From DATFDN01 sp963756545 (GTDB lineage Bacteria; Pseudomonadota; Alphaproteobacteria; Acetobacterales; Acetobacteraceae): 64,000 nucleotides of DNA. Below the pieces are notes generated by a model, which saw only the letters and a list, made by a program, of their open reading frames with translations, was not told the DNA's origin and searched no databases. Position 1 is the first letter of the stretch. Every line of letters begins with the position of its first letter. The stretch covers positions 124,001-188,000 of the forward strand of contig CAVWNY010000002.1 in the NCBI GenBank assembly GCA_963756545.1, in the 5' to 3' direction. Positions 52,602 through 61,084 of the stretch are shown here, piece after piece. Position numbers and translations under genes: made by a program.

Positions 52602-54121
52602 CTAACTCCCATGCGTTAGCAGGACGGGCGGTAAACTATTAAAGAATTGACTGACCGCCCCACCGTAACCACGATCTAGATTGGCATTACCAATACTAAT
52701 CGCCTTTAGTCCATCATTGACCACATCAATCACAAACTGCCCTGGAATAGCTAGAGTAGGTCCGCCCGGAATTGATACTCCGGTAGCTAGGTTTGGATCA
52801 GCTACATAAGCTGAAAGCAATTGCTTCATAACAGTGATCACTTGCTTAGTTGTACCAATTGAACCTTGGCCGCTGGAGATAGCTGAACCTAACTTGACAA
52901 AATCGTCGCCGAGATGACTACCATCAAAAAAGAATGCCATTGCCGCGCCGGCCGATTGATTTAGCCCGGCGGTTACATTTATGATATTGAACTCATTGGC
53001 ATTAAAGGCGGTGGGCGTGTTGCCGACATTGCTGTCATCCGGAGTGGTGCTTGGCTTGAACGCGGGAGGCGGCGGCGTTTGAGTTGCCGTGTGGGTTGGA
53101 GTAGTTACTGGAGGTGTGGTTGTAGGTGTGGCAATGGGGGCCACTGTAGTTGTCGAAGGTGGCGGCGGGGAAGTTACTGTTGCCGATGTATTTTGTGCTG
53201 TTATCGGTGTAGTGCTAGATGTTTCAGTAGGATTAACAATCGTCGTAACCGTAGTGCTAGGATTTGTACCAGGCGGAGTAGTGACTGGGGGAGTGGTGAC
53301 AGTAGTAGTAGTAGTAGTAGTAGTAGTTGGATTTGTCACCGGCGTAGTAGTTGGCGGTATGGCTGCTGATAGTTCCGTAGAATCTTCAATCACCGCAGCA
53401 TCGGTCGGTGATATAGTATAGCAATGTCCATTCTGATAATATGCGCCGGTCATTAAATCACTACCGAATGCTCCATCAATTGTCGTGCCAAAATGGTAAA
53501 TGTCTTGCGAGCTTTCTGGATTACTAGCAGGGAAATCTGTTATCGGCAATGGTTGGTCGTTATTGGTAGCTTCTGCTTAGGACCTACAAATGTCGGCACT
53601 CCATTGGTAAATTGCACCAGTTTGTCATAACCTGACTTAAATGCGCCCAAATCATTGGTGCTGGTAGCGGTTACTGGATAATAACCGTTAATGCCCAAAG
53701 CATGGCCCAATTCATGTTCAATTGCACTTACTGCATCGGTCTTGTTTGCTGGAACTGTGCTGCCCGATGTGGCTGACGGATTTGGATCCGGATACAAAAC
53801 ATTTTGCACGTAATCCGGTGAAAGATTTACCACCACATCGGCTTGGGTACCATCCGGCAAGCTGGCCGCATGTTGACCGGTAGTTAATTCATAGGCGGCT
53901 GAAGAAGTGGTTAGATTGCGACCGTTATCAATAATTCCAGTAGCAACTCCAGTTACGTCGGCATCAGCGCGTCCCGATGGGGTAGCACCAACTCTTAGAT
54001 CGACAACCAAAGTGCCTTGCCCATTTAGAACATTGGACCATTGGCTAAGAGCGTAGTTAGCATCCTTCACCAGCGAAGGATCAACTGACGGATCAGCGAT
54101 GACATCGTATGAGAAAGCCAT
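52602..54121 (-). pseudogene. Secreted-type HExxH metalloprotease with threonine-proline linker, one frameshift
   Basis: The first part (54121-53540, 193 codons) starts AFSYDVIADPSVDPSLVKDA and contains DAVSAIEHELGHALGINGYY, an HExxHxxG zinc site of metzincin type. At about 53549 the frame shifts by one; the next part resumes with LPITDFPASNPESSQDIYHF and continues to the stop at 52602. A linker of about 110 residues is made almost only of T, P, S and V, including nine consecutive threonines. The C-terminal part has FNANEFNIINVTAGLNQSAG, without a known domain. No N-terminal signal peptide is seen, which suggests type I or another non-classical export. Restoring one base gives a protein of about 505 residues, so the break is either a recent mutation or an assembly error. 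Confidence 0.72.
53301..53327. repeat. (AGT)9 trinucleotide repeat
   Basis: Nine uninterrupted copies of AGT on the plus strand are ACT codons on the minus strand, encoding nine threonines in the protease linker. Pure codon repeats can gain or lose units by slippage without changing frame. Confidence 0.95.
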
Positions 54122-54190
54122 GTTATTTATCTCCCGAACCTACAAGTGCGATAAGACAGAGCTAGGTTAGACGTTAAGCTTTATCTTCTA

Positions 54191-55458
54191 GTACACCGCT
54201 TCCGAGGAGCGACTCATATCGCGGTCGTGGCTTCGTTGATGCCGTAGGTCCAGCGATGGATGACCGGTGCGCGGTTGATGTCGTTGATGGCGGCCATGAT
54301 GCGGTCCTTCAGTTCCTGCTGGGACGCGGCGCGGATATGGCGCAAGACGGAGCGGGCCAGCTTGGAGAAGAAGCCCTCGATCAGGTTGAGCCAGGAGCCG
54401 TGCTTGGGCGTGAAGACGAAGTTGAACCGACCCGCGCGCTGCGTGGCGAGCCAGGCCCGGGTCGCCTTGGAGATGTGGGCGGAGTGGTTGTCCAGGATCA
54501 GTCGGATCGCCGTGTCGCCGGGATAGGCGGCATCAAGTTGCTTGAGGAAGGCGATGAACTCCACCGAGCGGTGCCGCTTCTCGACCCGCGCATGCACCTT
54601 CCCGGTCAGCAGGTCGATGCCCGCCAGCAGCGACAATGTGCCGTGGCGGACATATTCATGGTCGCGCGCCAGGCACGCATGCTCGCCCGGCTGCGGCGGC
54701 AGATCGGCGGCGGTGGTGCCGAGCGCCTGGATGCCGGGCTTCTCGTCATAGGAGATCACGGCGAGCATCTCCCCACTACCGTCCGTTGCCGCACGCCGCA
54801 TCTCGACTTCACGATAGACGCAGAGCACGTCGGCCTTCTTTTGCTCGAACTCCGGGTCACGCCGTTCAAGGTAGTAGCGGACCTTGTGCGGCTTGATGTC
54901 GCTCGCGGCCAGCAGCTTGCAGACCGTGCCTTGCGCCAGCTTGGCGAGGCAGGCGTGCCCGGCGGCCGGACCATGGTCGCGCACGTGGCTCGCCAGCAGC
55001 CGCGTGGTCCACAGCTCATGCGGATAACCCGACTCCCCCGGCTTGCGGCAAGCCAAGTTGATCAGCCAAGCTTTGGCCTCCGACGTGATCACCGGCTCCC
55101 GCCCGGGACGCGGACTGTCGTCGAGCGCCGCCATGACGCCCAGCCACCGCGCCCGGTCCAGGCACCGCTCGACCGTCTGATGCGTCACGCCGACCGCGCG
55201 CCCGACTGCGTAGAACGACGGCGTGTCGCGGTAGGCGAGCAGCATCCGAGCCCGGTCTACCCGGCTCGCCGCCTCCTTGCGTGAGCGCGCAATTGACTGC
55301 AATCGCGCCAGCTCGTCCGCTGAGACGGCCAGCTCGACCTCGCGTCGCCGTGCTGCCATGATCCGACACCCGGAAACCAGTTGTACCGGAACCCGTACAG
55401 AATGCGCCATGACCGAGGGAACCCCAGCAATACGGCTGGGTCCAAGGAATCGATGTAC
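54191..55458 (-). mobile_element. IS630-family insertion sequence, apparently intact
   Basis: Ends read GTACACCGCTTCCGAGGA and, in complement, GTACATCGATTCCTTGGA: imperfect inverted repeats of about 18 bases. Both sides have the dinucleotide TA (54189-54190 and 55459-55460), the hallmark target duplication of IS630/Tc1 elements. It contains one uninterrupted transposase and is 1,268 bases long. It lies inside the low-GC insertion close to its right border, so it came after that insertion, or with it. Confidence 0.88.
54214..55359 (-). CDS. IS630-family transposase
   Basis: The 381-residue protein has an N-terminal helix-turn-helix (VELAVSADELARLQSIARSR; YAVGRAVGVTHQTVERCLDR) and a DDE domain: first D in MLAVISYDEKPGIQALGTTA, second D in IRLILDNHSAHISKATRAWL, and E in TPKHGSWLNLIEGFFSKLAR. 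Length and motifs are typical of IS630. The frame is uninterrupted, unlike all other transposase genes in the window, so the element may still be active or very recently arrived. The ATG at 55359 reads MAARRREVELAVSADE; an in-frame open region upstream belongs to flanking sequence. Confidence 0.93.
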   Translation of the reverse strand: MAARRREVELAVSADELARLQSIARSRKEAASRVDRARMLLAYRDTPSFYAVGRAVGVTHQTVERCLDRARWLGVMAALDDSPRPGREPVITSEAKAWLINLACRKPGESGYPHELWTTRLLASHVRDHGPAAGHACLAKLAQGTVCKLLAASDIKPHKVRYYLERRDPEFEQKKADVLCVYREVEMRRAATDGSGEMLAVISYDEKPGIQALGTTAADLPPQPGEHACLARDHEYVRHGTLSLLAGIDLLTGKVHARVEKRHRSVEFIAFLKQLDAAYPGDTAIRLILDNHSAHISKATRAWLATQRAGRFNFVFTPKHGSWLNLIEGFFSKLARSVLRHIRAASQQELKDRIMAAINDINRAPVIHRWTYGINEATTAI

Positions 55459-55470
55459 TAGTTGCCCACA

Positions 55471-56311
55471 TTGCGGGTTGAGGTTGTCGGCGACCAGGAA
55501 GCCCGCCTGCCGGAGGCGCGTGCCGCGATAAGTTCGCCCGCTTCCCGCCCGGGTGGATTGCACGACGACGATGCCGCGCGCGACGGCCTCGCGTAGCGCG
55601 TCGGCCTGCGCGGGGGTGGAAAAACCGGGAGCGAAGCCCGCCGAGACGATGCCCTGCGCCCCCGCCTTCATGAAGGCCCGCACCGCCGTTGCGTCGGCAT
55701 CGGCATGGGCATACGCGATGTCCACGCGCGGCAGCGCCTCCAGTCCCCTTATGTCGAACTCGGTTATCTGCGCGGCGCAACGCAACGCCCGGCGGTAGAA
55801 CACGACCGCGTCTCAATCGGCATGGCCGAGGGCGCCGAAATCCGGGGAGCGGAACGTCCGGAGGCGCAGCGTGGCGGTTTTCGTCACCTCGCGCGCGGCG
55901 TGGATCTCGTCGTTCAGCACCGCGAGCACGCCCATCCCGCGCGCCTGCGGGCTCGCCGCCACCCGGGCCGCGTTCACCAAATTTAGGCCGGCGTCGGTGG
56001 ACAGGGCACTTGATGGGCGTTGGGCCCCCGTCAGCACGATGGGAATGTCCACCTTCGCGGTGAGGTTCAGGGCGTAGGCCGTCTCGTCCAAGGTCGCCGT
56101 GCCGTGGCCGATGACGATGCCGGCGAGGTCCGGGTGCTCCTCCGGCAGGCGGTCGCAGAGCAGCACCAGCGCCATCTCGGGGAAGCGCGCACAGCTCGTC
56201 GACGTGCAGCACGTTTCCCGTCGCTCCGTAGTCCTGTAGGTCGAGCGGATCGCGCCCGACCGAGGCGATTGGGCCGCCCGTCCCGATGAAGGCGAGTTTC
56301 GGCAACTTCAC
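55471..56311 (-). pseudogene. L-asparaginase, 5' portion, frameshifted with an in-frame stop and truncated
   Basis: The gene starts GTG at 56311, overlapping the amidase stop by four bases, with KLPKLAFIGTGGPIASVGRD (first catalytic threonine in GTGGPIAS). One missing base near 56195 moves the frame; it resumes MALVLLCDRLPEEHPDLAGI, VIGHGTATLDETAYALNLTA (second catalytic block) and PIVLTGAQRPSSALSTDAGL. An in-frame TGA follows GALGHAD at about 55813, then AVVFYRRALRCAAQITEFDI and KAGAQGIVSAGFAPGFSTPA continue in the same frame. It ends at DNLNPQ where the island begins. Three independent lesions make it non-functional. Confidence 0.88.
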
Positions 56312-57729
56312 GCGTCGAGTACCGGCGGGCGCCGCGCATGCCAGTCCGTGTCGCGCTGATAGGCGTCCGCCAGCTTGAGCAGCCGCGCCTCGGCGAACGG
56401 GCGCGCGGCGAGTTGCAACCCGATCGGCAATCCGTTCGGGTCGAACCCGCAGGGCGCGCTGAGGGTCGGCAGGCCGAGGTAGTTGAAGGGCCGCGTGTTC
56501 TCGGAAACCGCCATGAAGCGTGGCTCGGTGTCCGACGGGCCGGCGTCGATGTCGGTCTGGGCGAGCGTCGGCAAGCGGGTGCGGATGGTCGGCGTCGCGA
56601 TCGCGTCCACCTGCGCGAACACCTCGTCGGCGAACGCCTTCAGAACGGGGCCGCGCCGGCTGAGTGCCTCGACGTAGTAGGGGGCGGGAATAGCGAGACC
56701 GGGATACATCCGCGCCGAGAGATGCGCGGCGTAGTCGCCCGGCCGCTCGCGCAGCCATTGGGAATGGATCGCCGCCGCCTCGACCCGCGAGATGATGCCG
56801 CCATAAGCGGCGACGGCATCCATCACCGGCAGCGCGATCCGGCGCACCGTCGCCCCGCGAGCGGCGAGCACCGAGACCGCCTCCTCCATTGCCGCGACGA
56901 CGGCGGGATCGGCGCCCTCCAAGAAATAGGTCTCGGCGATGCCGATGCGCTGGCCGCGCAAATCTCCGTCCAGCGCCGCCTCGTAGTCAGGCACCGGCTC
57001 GCGCGCGCTGGTCGGGTCGTGCGGGTCATGACCGGCAATCACCGACAGTATGCGTGCGCAGTCTCGCGCGGTCCGCGCCAGCGGCCCCACGTTGTCGAGC
57101 GTGAAGGACAGCGGCATCGCGCCGTACCGCGACACGCGGGTCTGGGTGGGCTTGATCCCGGTAATCCCACAGGCGGCGGCGGGCAAACGGATGGACCCTC
57201 CGGTGTCGGAGCCGAGCGCCGCGTAGTTGAACCGCGACGCGACCGAGGCTCCCGAGCCAGAGGACGATCCGCCGGTGATGTGGGGCAGGGACCACGGATT
57301 ATGGCAATCGCCGAACTCGCGGTTATGTCCGGTCGGGTTCTGCGCGAACTCGGCCATGTTGAGGCCGCCCCACACATACGCTCCCTCCGCCGCCAGGCGC
57401 TCGATCACGGTGGCCGTGTAGTCGGGCCGGAAATTCTTGCGGATGCGCGAGCCGCAGGTGCAGGGATGGCCGGCCTGGTAATACATGTCCTTGTGCGCCA
57501 TCGGCACGCCGTGGAGCTTCCCCAGAGGCGCGCGGGCGCGCACGGCGGCATCGGCGCCGCGCGCGGCCTGCTCGGCGCCCTCCCGGTCCAGCCAGATCGT
57601 TGCGTTCAGCTTCGGGTTGGTGCGTTCGAGATTTGCCCAGCACGCCGCCAGCAGTTCGAGCGATGTCGCCTCGCCGGTGCGTACCGCCTGGGCGGCCTCG
57701 GTCAGCGAAAGATCGGCGAGGCCGGTCAT
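56308..57729 (-). CDS. Amidase (amidase-signature family)
   Basis: The enzyme hydrolyses carboxamides through a Ser-cisSer-Lys triad. The 473-residue protein has the catalytic lysine in LHGVPMAHKDMYYQAGHPC (about residue 79), the signature ITGGSSSGSGASVASRFNYA and GSDTGGSIRLPAAACGITGI with both serines, and KPTQTRVSRYGAMPLS. The C-terminus QLAARPFAEARLLKLADAYQ is typical. It is preceded by a 67-codon gene whose stop overlaps its start by four bases. Similarity to GatA is general to the family, but no gatB or gatC is present. Together with the asparaginase it suggests release of ammonia from an amide-containing nitrogen source. Confidence 0.93.
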   Translation of the reverse strand: MTGLADLSLTEAAQAVRTGEATSLELLAACWANLERTNPKLNATIWLDREGAEQAARGADAAVRARAPLGKLHGVPMAHKDMYYQAGHPCTCGSRIRKNFRPDYTATVIERLAAEGAYVWGGLNMAEFAQNPTGHNREFGDCHNPWSLPHITGGSSSGSGASVASRFNYAALGSDTGGSIRLPAAACGITGIKPTQTRVSRYGAMPLSFTLDNVGPLARTARDCARILSVIAGHDPHDPTSAREPVPDYEAALDGDLRGQRIGIAETYFLEGADPAVVAAMEEAVSVLAARGATVRRIALPVMDAVAAYGGIISRVEAAAIHSQWLRERPGDYAAHLSARMYPGLAIPAPYYVEALSRRGPVLKAFADEVFAQVDAIATPTIRTRLPTLAQTDIDAGPSDTEPRFMAVSENTRPFNYLGLPTLSAPCGFDPNGLPIGLQLAARPFAEARLLKLADAYQRDTDWHARRPPVLDA

Positions 57730-57929
57730 CGCGCCCCCTCCTTCGTCGCTTGCAGCGCCGCCTCGAAGCTCGATGGCTCATCTTCAAATCGCAACGTCCC
57801 GCGGAGGCCCGTGAAGCCGCGGATCACCGCCGCGAGGTCGGCGGCCATGCGGCGCGCCGGTTCGTTCGGGGCCGCGATGCCGTGCCATCGCGCGATCGTG
57901 GCCTCCAATGCGGCGAATATTTCGTCCAT
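57726..57929 (-). CDS. AtzG-like small protein (DUF4089 type), amidase partner
   Basis: The 67-residue protein reads MDEIFAALEATIARWHGIAA then PNEPARRMAADLAAVIRGFT and LRGTLRFEDEPSSFEAALQA. The ending FEDEPSSFEAAL resembles the AtzG-like small subunits found next to AtzE-type amidases, where the small protein stabilises the amidase, in the manner of GatC for GatA. Position and four-base overlap with the amidase gene support that. The central part differs from AtzG, so the assignment is tentative. It is divergent from the MFS transporter (54-base gap). Confidence 0.6.
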   Translation of the reverse strand: MDEIFAALEATIARWHGIAAPNEPARRMAADLAAVIRGFTGLRGTLRFEDEPSSFEAALQATKEGAR

Positions 57930-57983
57930 CTTCCTGCCTTCTTCGTGCCAAACCGAACTCTAGCAGGGGAGGACAAAGACGCC

Positions 57984-59438
57984 ATGCCCGAGGCCGTCGC
58001 GGACGCGACACGTGTGTACGAAACCGACGTGCCGGCGCGCCTCGACCGTCTGCCCTGGGCGCGCTTCCACTGGCTGGTGATCTGCGGGCTCGGTATCGCC
58101 TGGATTCTTGATGGGATCGAGGTGACCTTGGTGGGCTCGCTCTCCGGCGCCATCGTGAAAAGCCCGGTGCTGCGGATGTCGGCGAGCGATATCGGTTTCA
58201 GCGCCAGCGCCTATCTGGTAGGTGCCGTGCTCGGCGCGTTGATGTTCGGCTGGCTGACCGATCGGCTTGGGCGCAAGAAGCTGTTCAGCGTGACGGTCGT
58301 TGTTTACCTGCTGGCGACCGTGGCCTCGGGCGCGTCCTGGAGCTTCTGGTCGTTCGCGCTATTCCGCTTCATCACCGGCATGGGCATCGGCGGCGAGTAT
58401 GCCGCGGTCAATGCGACGATCCAGGAGCTGATCCCGGCGCGCCGGCGCGGCTTCACCGATCTGGTGGTGAACGGCAGCTTCTGGATCGGCGCCGCGATCG
58501 GGGCGGGCGGGGCGGTAGTGGCACTCGATCCCGCCGTGATCCCGCCCGAGATCGGCTGGCGCGCCGCCTTCGTGATCGGCGGCGCCCTGGGGCTGTTCGT
58601 GCTGTTCCTGCGCCGCTGGATTCCCGAAAGCCCGCGCTGGCTGATGACGCACGGAAAACCCCGCGAGGCGGAGGCAATTGTCGCCGACATCGAGCGGCGC
58701 GTGATCGAGGAGACCGGCCGGGAACTGCCGCCGGTGCCGCCGGGCTCGGGCATCCGGCTGCGCACGGACGTGAAATCGTGGTTCGCGGCCGGCGTGCGTA
58801 CGCTGTTCACGCGCTATCTGCGCCGCACCGTGCTCGGCACCGTGCTGATGGCCTCGCAGGCGTTCTGCTATAATGCGGTCTTTTTCACCTACGCATTGAT
58901 CCTGACGGATTTCTATGGTGTCCCCGCTGGCAAGGTGGGGCTGTTCATCCTGCCGTTCGCGGCGGGCAATTTCCTCGGGCCGCTGCTGCTGGGCCGGTTG
59001 TTCGATACCATCGGGCGCAAGCCGATGATCGTCGCGACCTACGCGATCTCGGGCATCCTGATGGCGCTCACCGGCTGGCTGTTTGCCGCCGGGTTGCTGA
59101 GCGCCGTGGCGCAGACCGGGGCGTGGACCATCATCTTCTTCTTCGCCTCCGCCGCCGCCAGCTCCGCCTATCTGACGGTGGGCGAGAGCTTTCCGCTGGA
59201 GGTGCGCGCCGTCGCCATCGCGCTGTTCTACGCCCTTGGCACCGGCGTCGGCGGCGTGGGCGGGCCGGCCTTGTTCGGCGCGCTGATCGAGAGCGGATCG
59301 CGGGCCTCGATCATGTGGGGCTACGAGTTGGGCGCCGCGCTCATGGTCGTCGCCGCACTGGTCGCCGCGGCGCTCGGCATCCGAGCCGAGCGCCGGTCGC
59401 TGGAGGAGATCGCTCCTCCACTGTCGTCCGCCGAGTGA
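57984..59438 (+). CDS. MFS transporter, sugar porter/aromatic acid-type
   Basis: A 484-residue, 12-helix MFS protein. Signature loops: GWLTDRLGRKKLFSVTVVVY between helices 2 and 3 (G-x-x-x-D-R-x-G-R-K/R), RFITGMGIGGEYAAVNATIQ in helix 4, and RRWIPESPRWLMTHGKPREA at the end of helix 6, which is the PESPRWL motif of the sugar-porter and aromatic-acid families. GRLFDTIGRKPMIVATYAIS is the second-half counterpart. It is divergent from the amidase operon, which suggests uptake of the amide or of the acid that the catabolic genes use. The start ATG at 57984 has GGGGAGG shortly before it. Confidence 0.9.
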   Translation: MPEAVADATRVYETDVPARLDRLPWARFHWLVICGLGIAWILDGIEVTLVGSLSGAIVKSPVLRMSASDIGFSASAYLVGAVLGALMFGWLTDRLGRKKLFSVTVVVYLLATVASGASWSFWSFALFRFITGMGIGGEYAAVNATIQELIPARRRGFTDLVVNGSFWIGAAIGAGGAVVALDPAVIPPEIGWRAAFVIGGALGLFVLFLRRWIPESPRWLMTHGKPREAEAIVADIERRVIEETGRELPPVPPGSGIRLRTDVKSWFAAGVRTLFTRYLRRTVLGTVLMASQAFCYNAVFFTYALILTDFYGVPAGKVGLFILPFAAGNFLGPLLLGRLFDTIGRKPMIVATYAISGILMALTGWLFAAGLLSAVAQTGAWTIIFFFASAAASSAYLTVGESFPLEVRAVAIALFYALGTGVGGVGGPALFGALIESGSRASIMWGYELGAALMVVAALVAAALGIRAERRSLEEIAPPLSSAE

Positions 59439-59457
59439 GCGAACCCGGGGCCTGGCT

Positions 59458-59738
59458 TCACGCCGCCTCGAACCGCCGCACGTTCACGTTCCGCATCCGC
59501 TCCTGCGCATGCGACAGATCATACGCCGTCTGCATCCCGAGCCACATCTCCGGGCTCGACCCGAAGGCCCTGGAGAGCCGGATCGCCATCTCGACCGAGA
59601 TCCCGGCCTTCTCATTCACCAAATCCGACATCGCCTGCCGCGTCACGCCCAGGCCCTCTGCTGCTTCCGTCACGCTCAGGCCGAGCGGCTCTAGGCACTG
59701 GCGGCGGACGATTTCCCCAGGAGAGGAGGATTGTGCAT
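59458..59738 (-). pseudogene. higA: HigA-like antitoxin, frameshifted
   Basis: From ATG 59738 the frame reads MHNPP then goes wrong; shifting by one base gives PGEIVRRQCLEPLGLSVTEA and then AEGLGVTRQAMSDLVNEKAG with ISVEMAIRLSRAFGSSPEMW, and the protein ends MRNVNVRRFEAA. This is the HigA helix-turn-helix antitoxin. A single missing base near 59720 interrupts it. A start at GTG (SVTEAAEG) could still give a shortened 71-residue DNA-binding protein. The toxin remnant is upstream. Confidence 0.75.
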
Positions 59739-59762
59739 GGGCATGCGATCCGCTTCGCTCCG

Positions 59763-59840
59763 CTAGTGATAGTCCATGTAATCGACATCGACAACATGTC
59801 CGTCCTGGAAACGGAAAGTGACACAGGCGCGGTCAGTCAA
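59763..59840 (-). pseudogene. higB: HigB-like toxin remnant (C-terminal 25 residues)
   Basis: Only LTDRACVTFRFQDGHVVDVD then YMDYH and a stop at 59763 remain. The ending resembles the HigB/RelE C-terminus (RICFRW...DVEIVDYH), and the stop lies 24 bases before the HigA start, the normal order of a higBA operon. The rest of the toxin is absent; the lytic transglycosylase gene ends 38 bases upstream. The locus is therefore a dead toxin-antitoxin pair. Confidence 0.65.
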
Positions 59841-59878
59841 GTCAAGCCGATCAGCACGTTCTACGAGGGTTGTGGCGC

Positions 59879-61018
59879 TCAATGTCCCGCCGGCACCGTG
59901 ATGCAGGCGGTGCCCTGCGCGGACAGGCGCGCACACGCCTGGGCGGCCGTCTCCGGAGTGAGTGCCGCGAGCCGGGCGCGGTAGAGCACCGCGCCCCCGA
60001 AGGGGCTGGTGGGCGGCGCCGCGATGGCGGCCGTGGAGAGTAAATCGGGCACGGTGCGGCGCGCGGCCACGGCGGCGGCGCGGGCGGCAATCGGGCTCAG
60101 GAACGCGCCGACCTGAATCGCCCAACTGCCGGCAGGGGGCGCGGCGTCGAGGCTGGCGAGTTGCACCATGGAACGCGACCGCGGCGCAGGGCTGAGCACG
60201 ACCGGCGGGAGCACCCCGGACGCGGGCGGGGGCGAATAGACGGCGGAGGCGGTCACGACGGGCGCCGGCATCGGCACATACTCGGCTTGCGGCGCGGGTT
60301 GCGTGCAGGGCCGGTCGGGATCGAACGCCGCATCGGGATCGCACGGGCCGGAAGGGGCGCTGGCGAGCAGGATTGGCGGGGAGACGGGGCCAGCGGGCGG
60401 CATGTAAGGCGCCGGGGCGGCGGACCCCGCGTCCCCCGCGTACACGGCGAGCGGGCCGCTGAGCGCCGTGCCGCCGCCGAGACGCGGAGCAATATTGGAG
60501 AGATAGCCGACGGTCTCCTCCGGCAGCGGGGTGCCGTCCGCCAGATAGGAGTCCAGGCGATTCGGTCCGGCGTTGTACGCGGCCAGGAACCCCGGCGCGC
60601 CGTAGCGGTCGTACATCTCCCGGATGTAGGCCGTGCCGGCCATGATGTTGTCGTGCGGCTCATAGGGATCGTCGCCGAGGCCATAGTGCGCGCGCAGGAT
60701 TGCGTAAGTCGTGGGGATCACCTGCATCAAACCCATCGCCCCGGCCGAGGACAGCGCATCCTCGCGGCCGGCCGATTCCTGGCGCATGACCGCGCGAACC
60801 CACTGCTCCGGCACGCCGAAGCGCAGCGCCGCTTCACGGATATACGGCCCCCACGGGTCCTCGGGCGGGCCGGGCGGCGCGTACTGCCGATGACGCGCGT
60901 ATCCGCCTCCGGCGTTGTACGATCCAGGCCCGGCACAGGCGGCGAGCGCGGCCAGCAGCGCCAGCGCGGCGGCGGCGCGCGCCCGAAGGCGCACCGACCC
61001 GCCCGGTCCAGTCGGCAT
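59879..61018 (-). CDS. Lytic transglycosylase lipoprotein with SPOR-like C-terminus
   Basis: The 379-residue protein has a lipoprotein signal, AALALLAALAACAGPG, with a lipobox LAAC (lipidation about residue 28). An SLT domain follows (about 55-190): FGVPEQWVRAVMRQESAGRE (catalytic E in QES), SSAGAMGLMQVIPTTYAILR and GAPGFLAAYNAGPNRLDSYL. A proline/alanine-rich linker leads to SWAIQVGAFLSPIAARAAAV with LYRARLAALTPETAAQACAR, a SPOR-like peptidoglycan-binding region. It cleaves peptidoglycan to anhydromuropeptides at the outer membrane. ATG 61018 is chosen; a GTG five codons earlier is possible. Confidence 0.87.
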   Translation of the reverse strand: MPTGPGGSVRLRARAAAALALLAALAACAGPGSYNAGGGYARHRQYAPPGPPEDPWGPYIREAALRFGVPEQWVRAVMRQESAGREDALSSAGAMGLMQVIPTTYAILRAHYGLGDDPYEPHDNIMAGTAYIREMYDRYGAPGFLAAYNAGPNRLDSYLADGTPLPEETVGYLSNIAPRLGGGTALSGPLAVYAGDAGSAAPAPYMPPAGPVSPPILLASAPSGPCDPDAAFDPDRPCTQPAPQAEYVPMPAPVVTASAVYSPPPASGVLPPVVLSPAPRSRSMVQLASLDAAPPAGSWAIQVGAFLSPIAARAAAVAARRTVPDLLSTAAIAAPPTSPFGGAVLYRARLAALTPETAAQACARLSAQGTACITVPAGH

Positions 61019-61084
61019 CCGGGTGTTCCCCACTCCAAGACGAACGCGCGGGCATCTTTCGCCGCCGGACCGCGCCGGATCAAC

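Larger units (their letters stand above)
52599..55472. other. Low-GC insertion splitting the asparaginase gene
   Basis: About 2.87 kb lie between the two parts of asparaginase. The segment from 52602 to 54190 is clearly poorer in GC than anything else here, with many TTA, ACA, AAT and GTA words; it carries a metalloprotease gene whose stop is within four bases of the left border. The rest is an IS630-family element. At the borders a TG dinucleotide may be duplicated (GACTTCTG / TTGCGGG). I found no inverted repeat at the borders and no integrase. Confidence 0.8.

Noticed and set aside
53301..53327. CRISPR-like short repeats
   Set aside because: The unit is three bases and in a coding linker; there are no spacers, and no CRISPR array or cas gene is in the window.
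55016..56758. Minus-strand open frame of 580 codons across asparaginase and IS630
   Set aside because: It crosses two unrelated elements; only a short part (KLPKLAFIGTGG...) is real asparaginase sequence.
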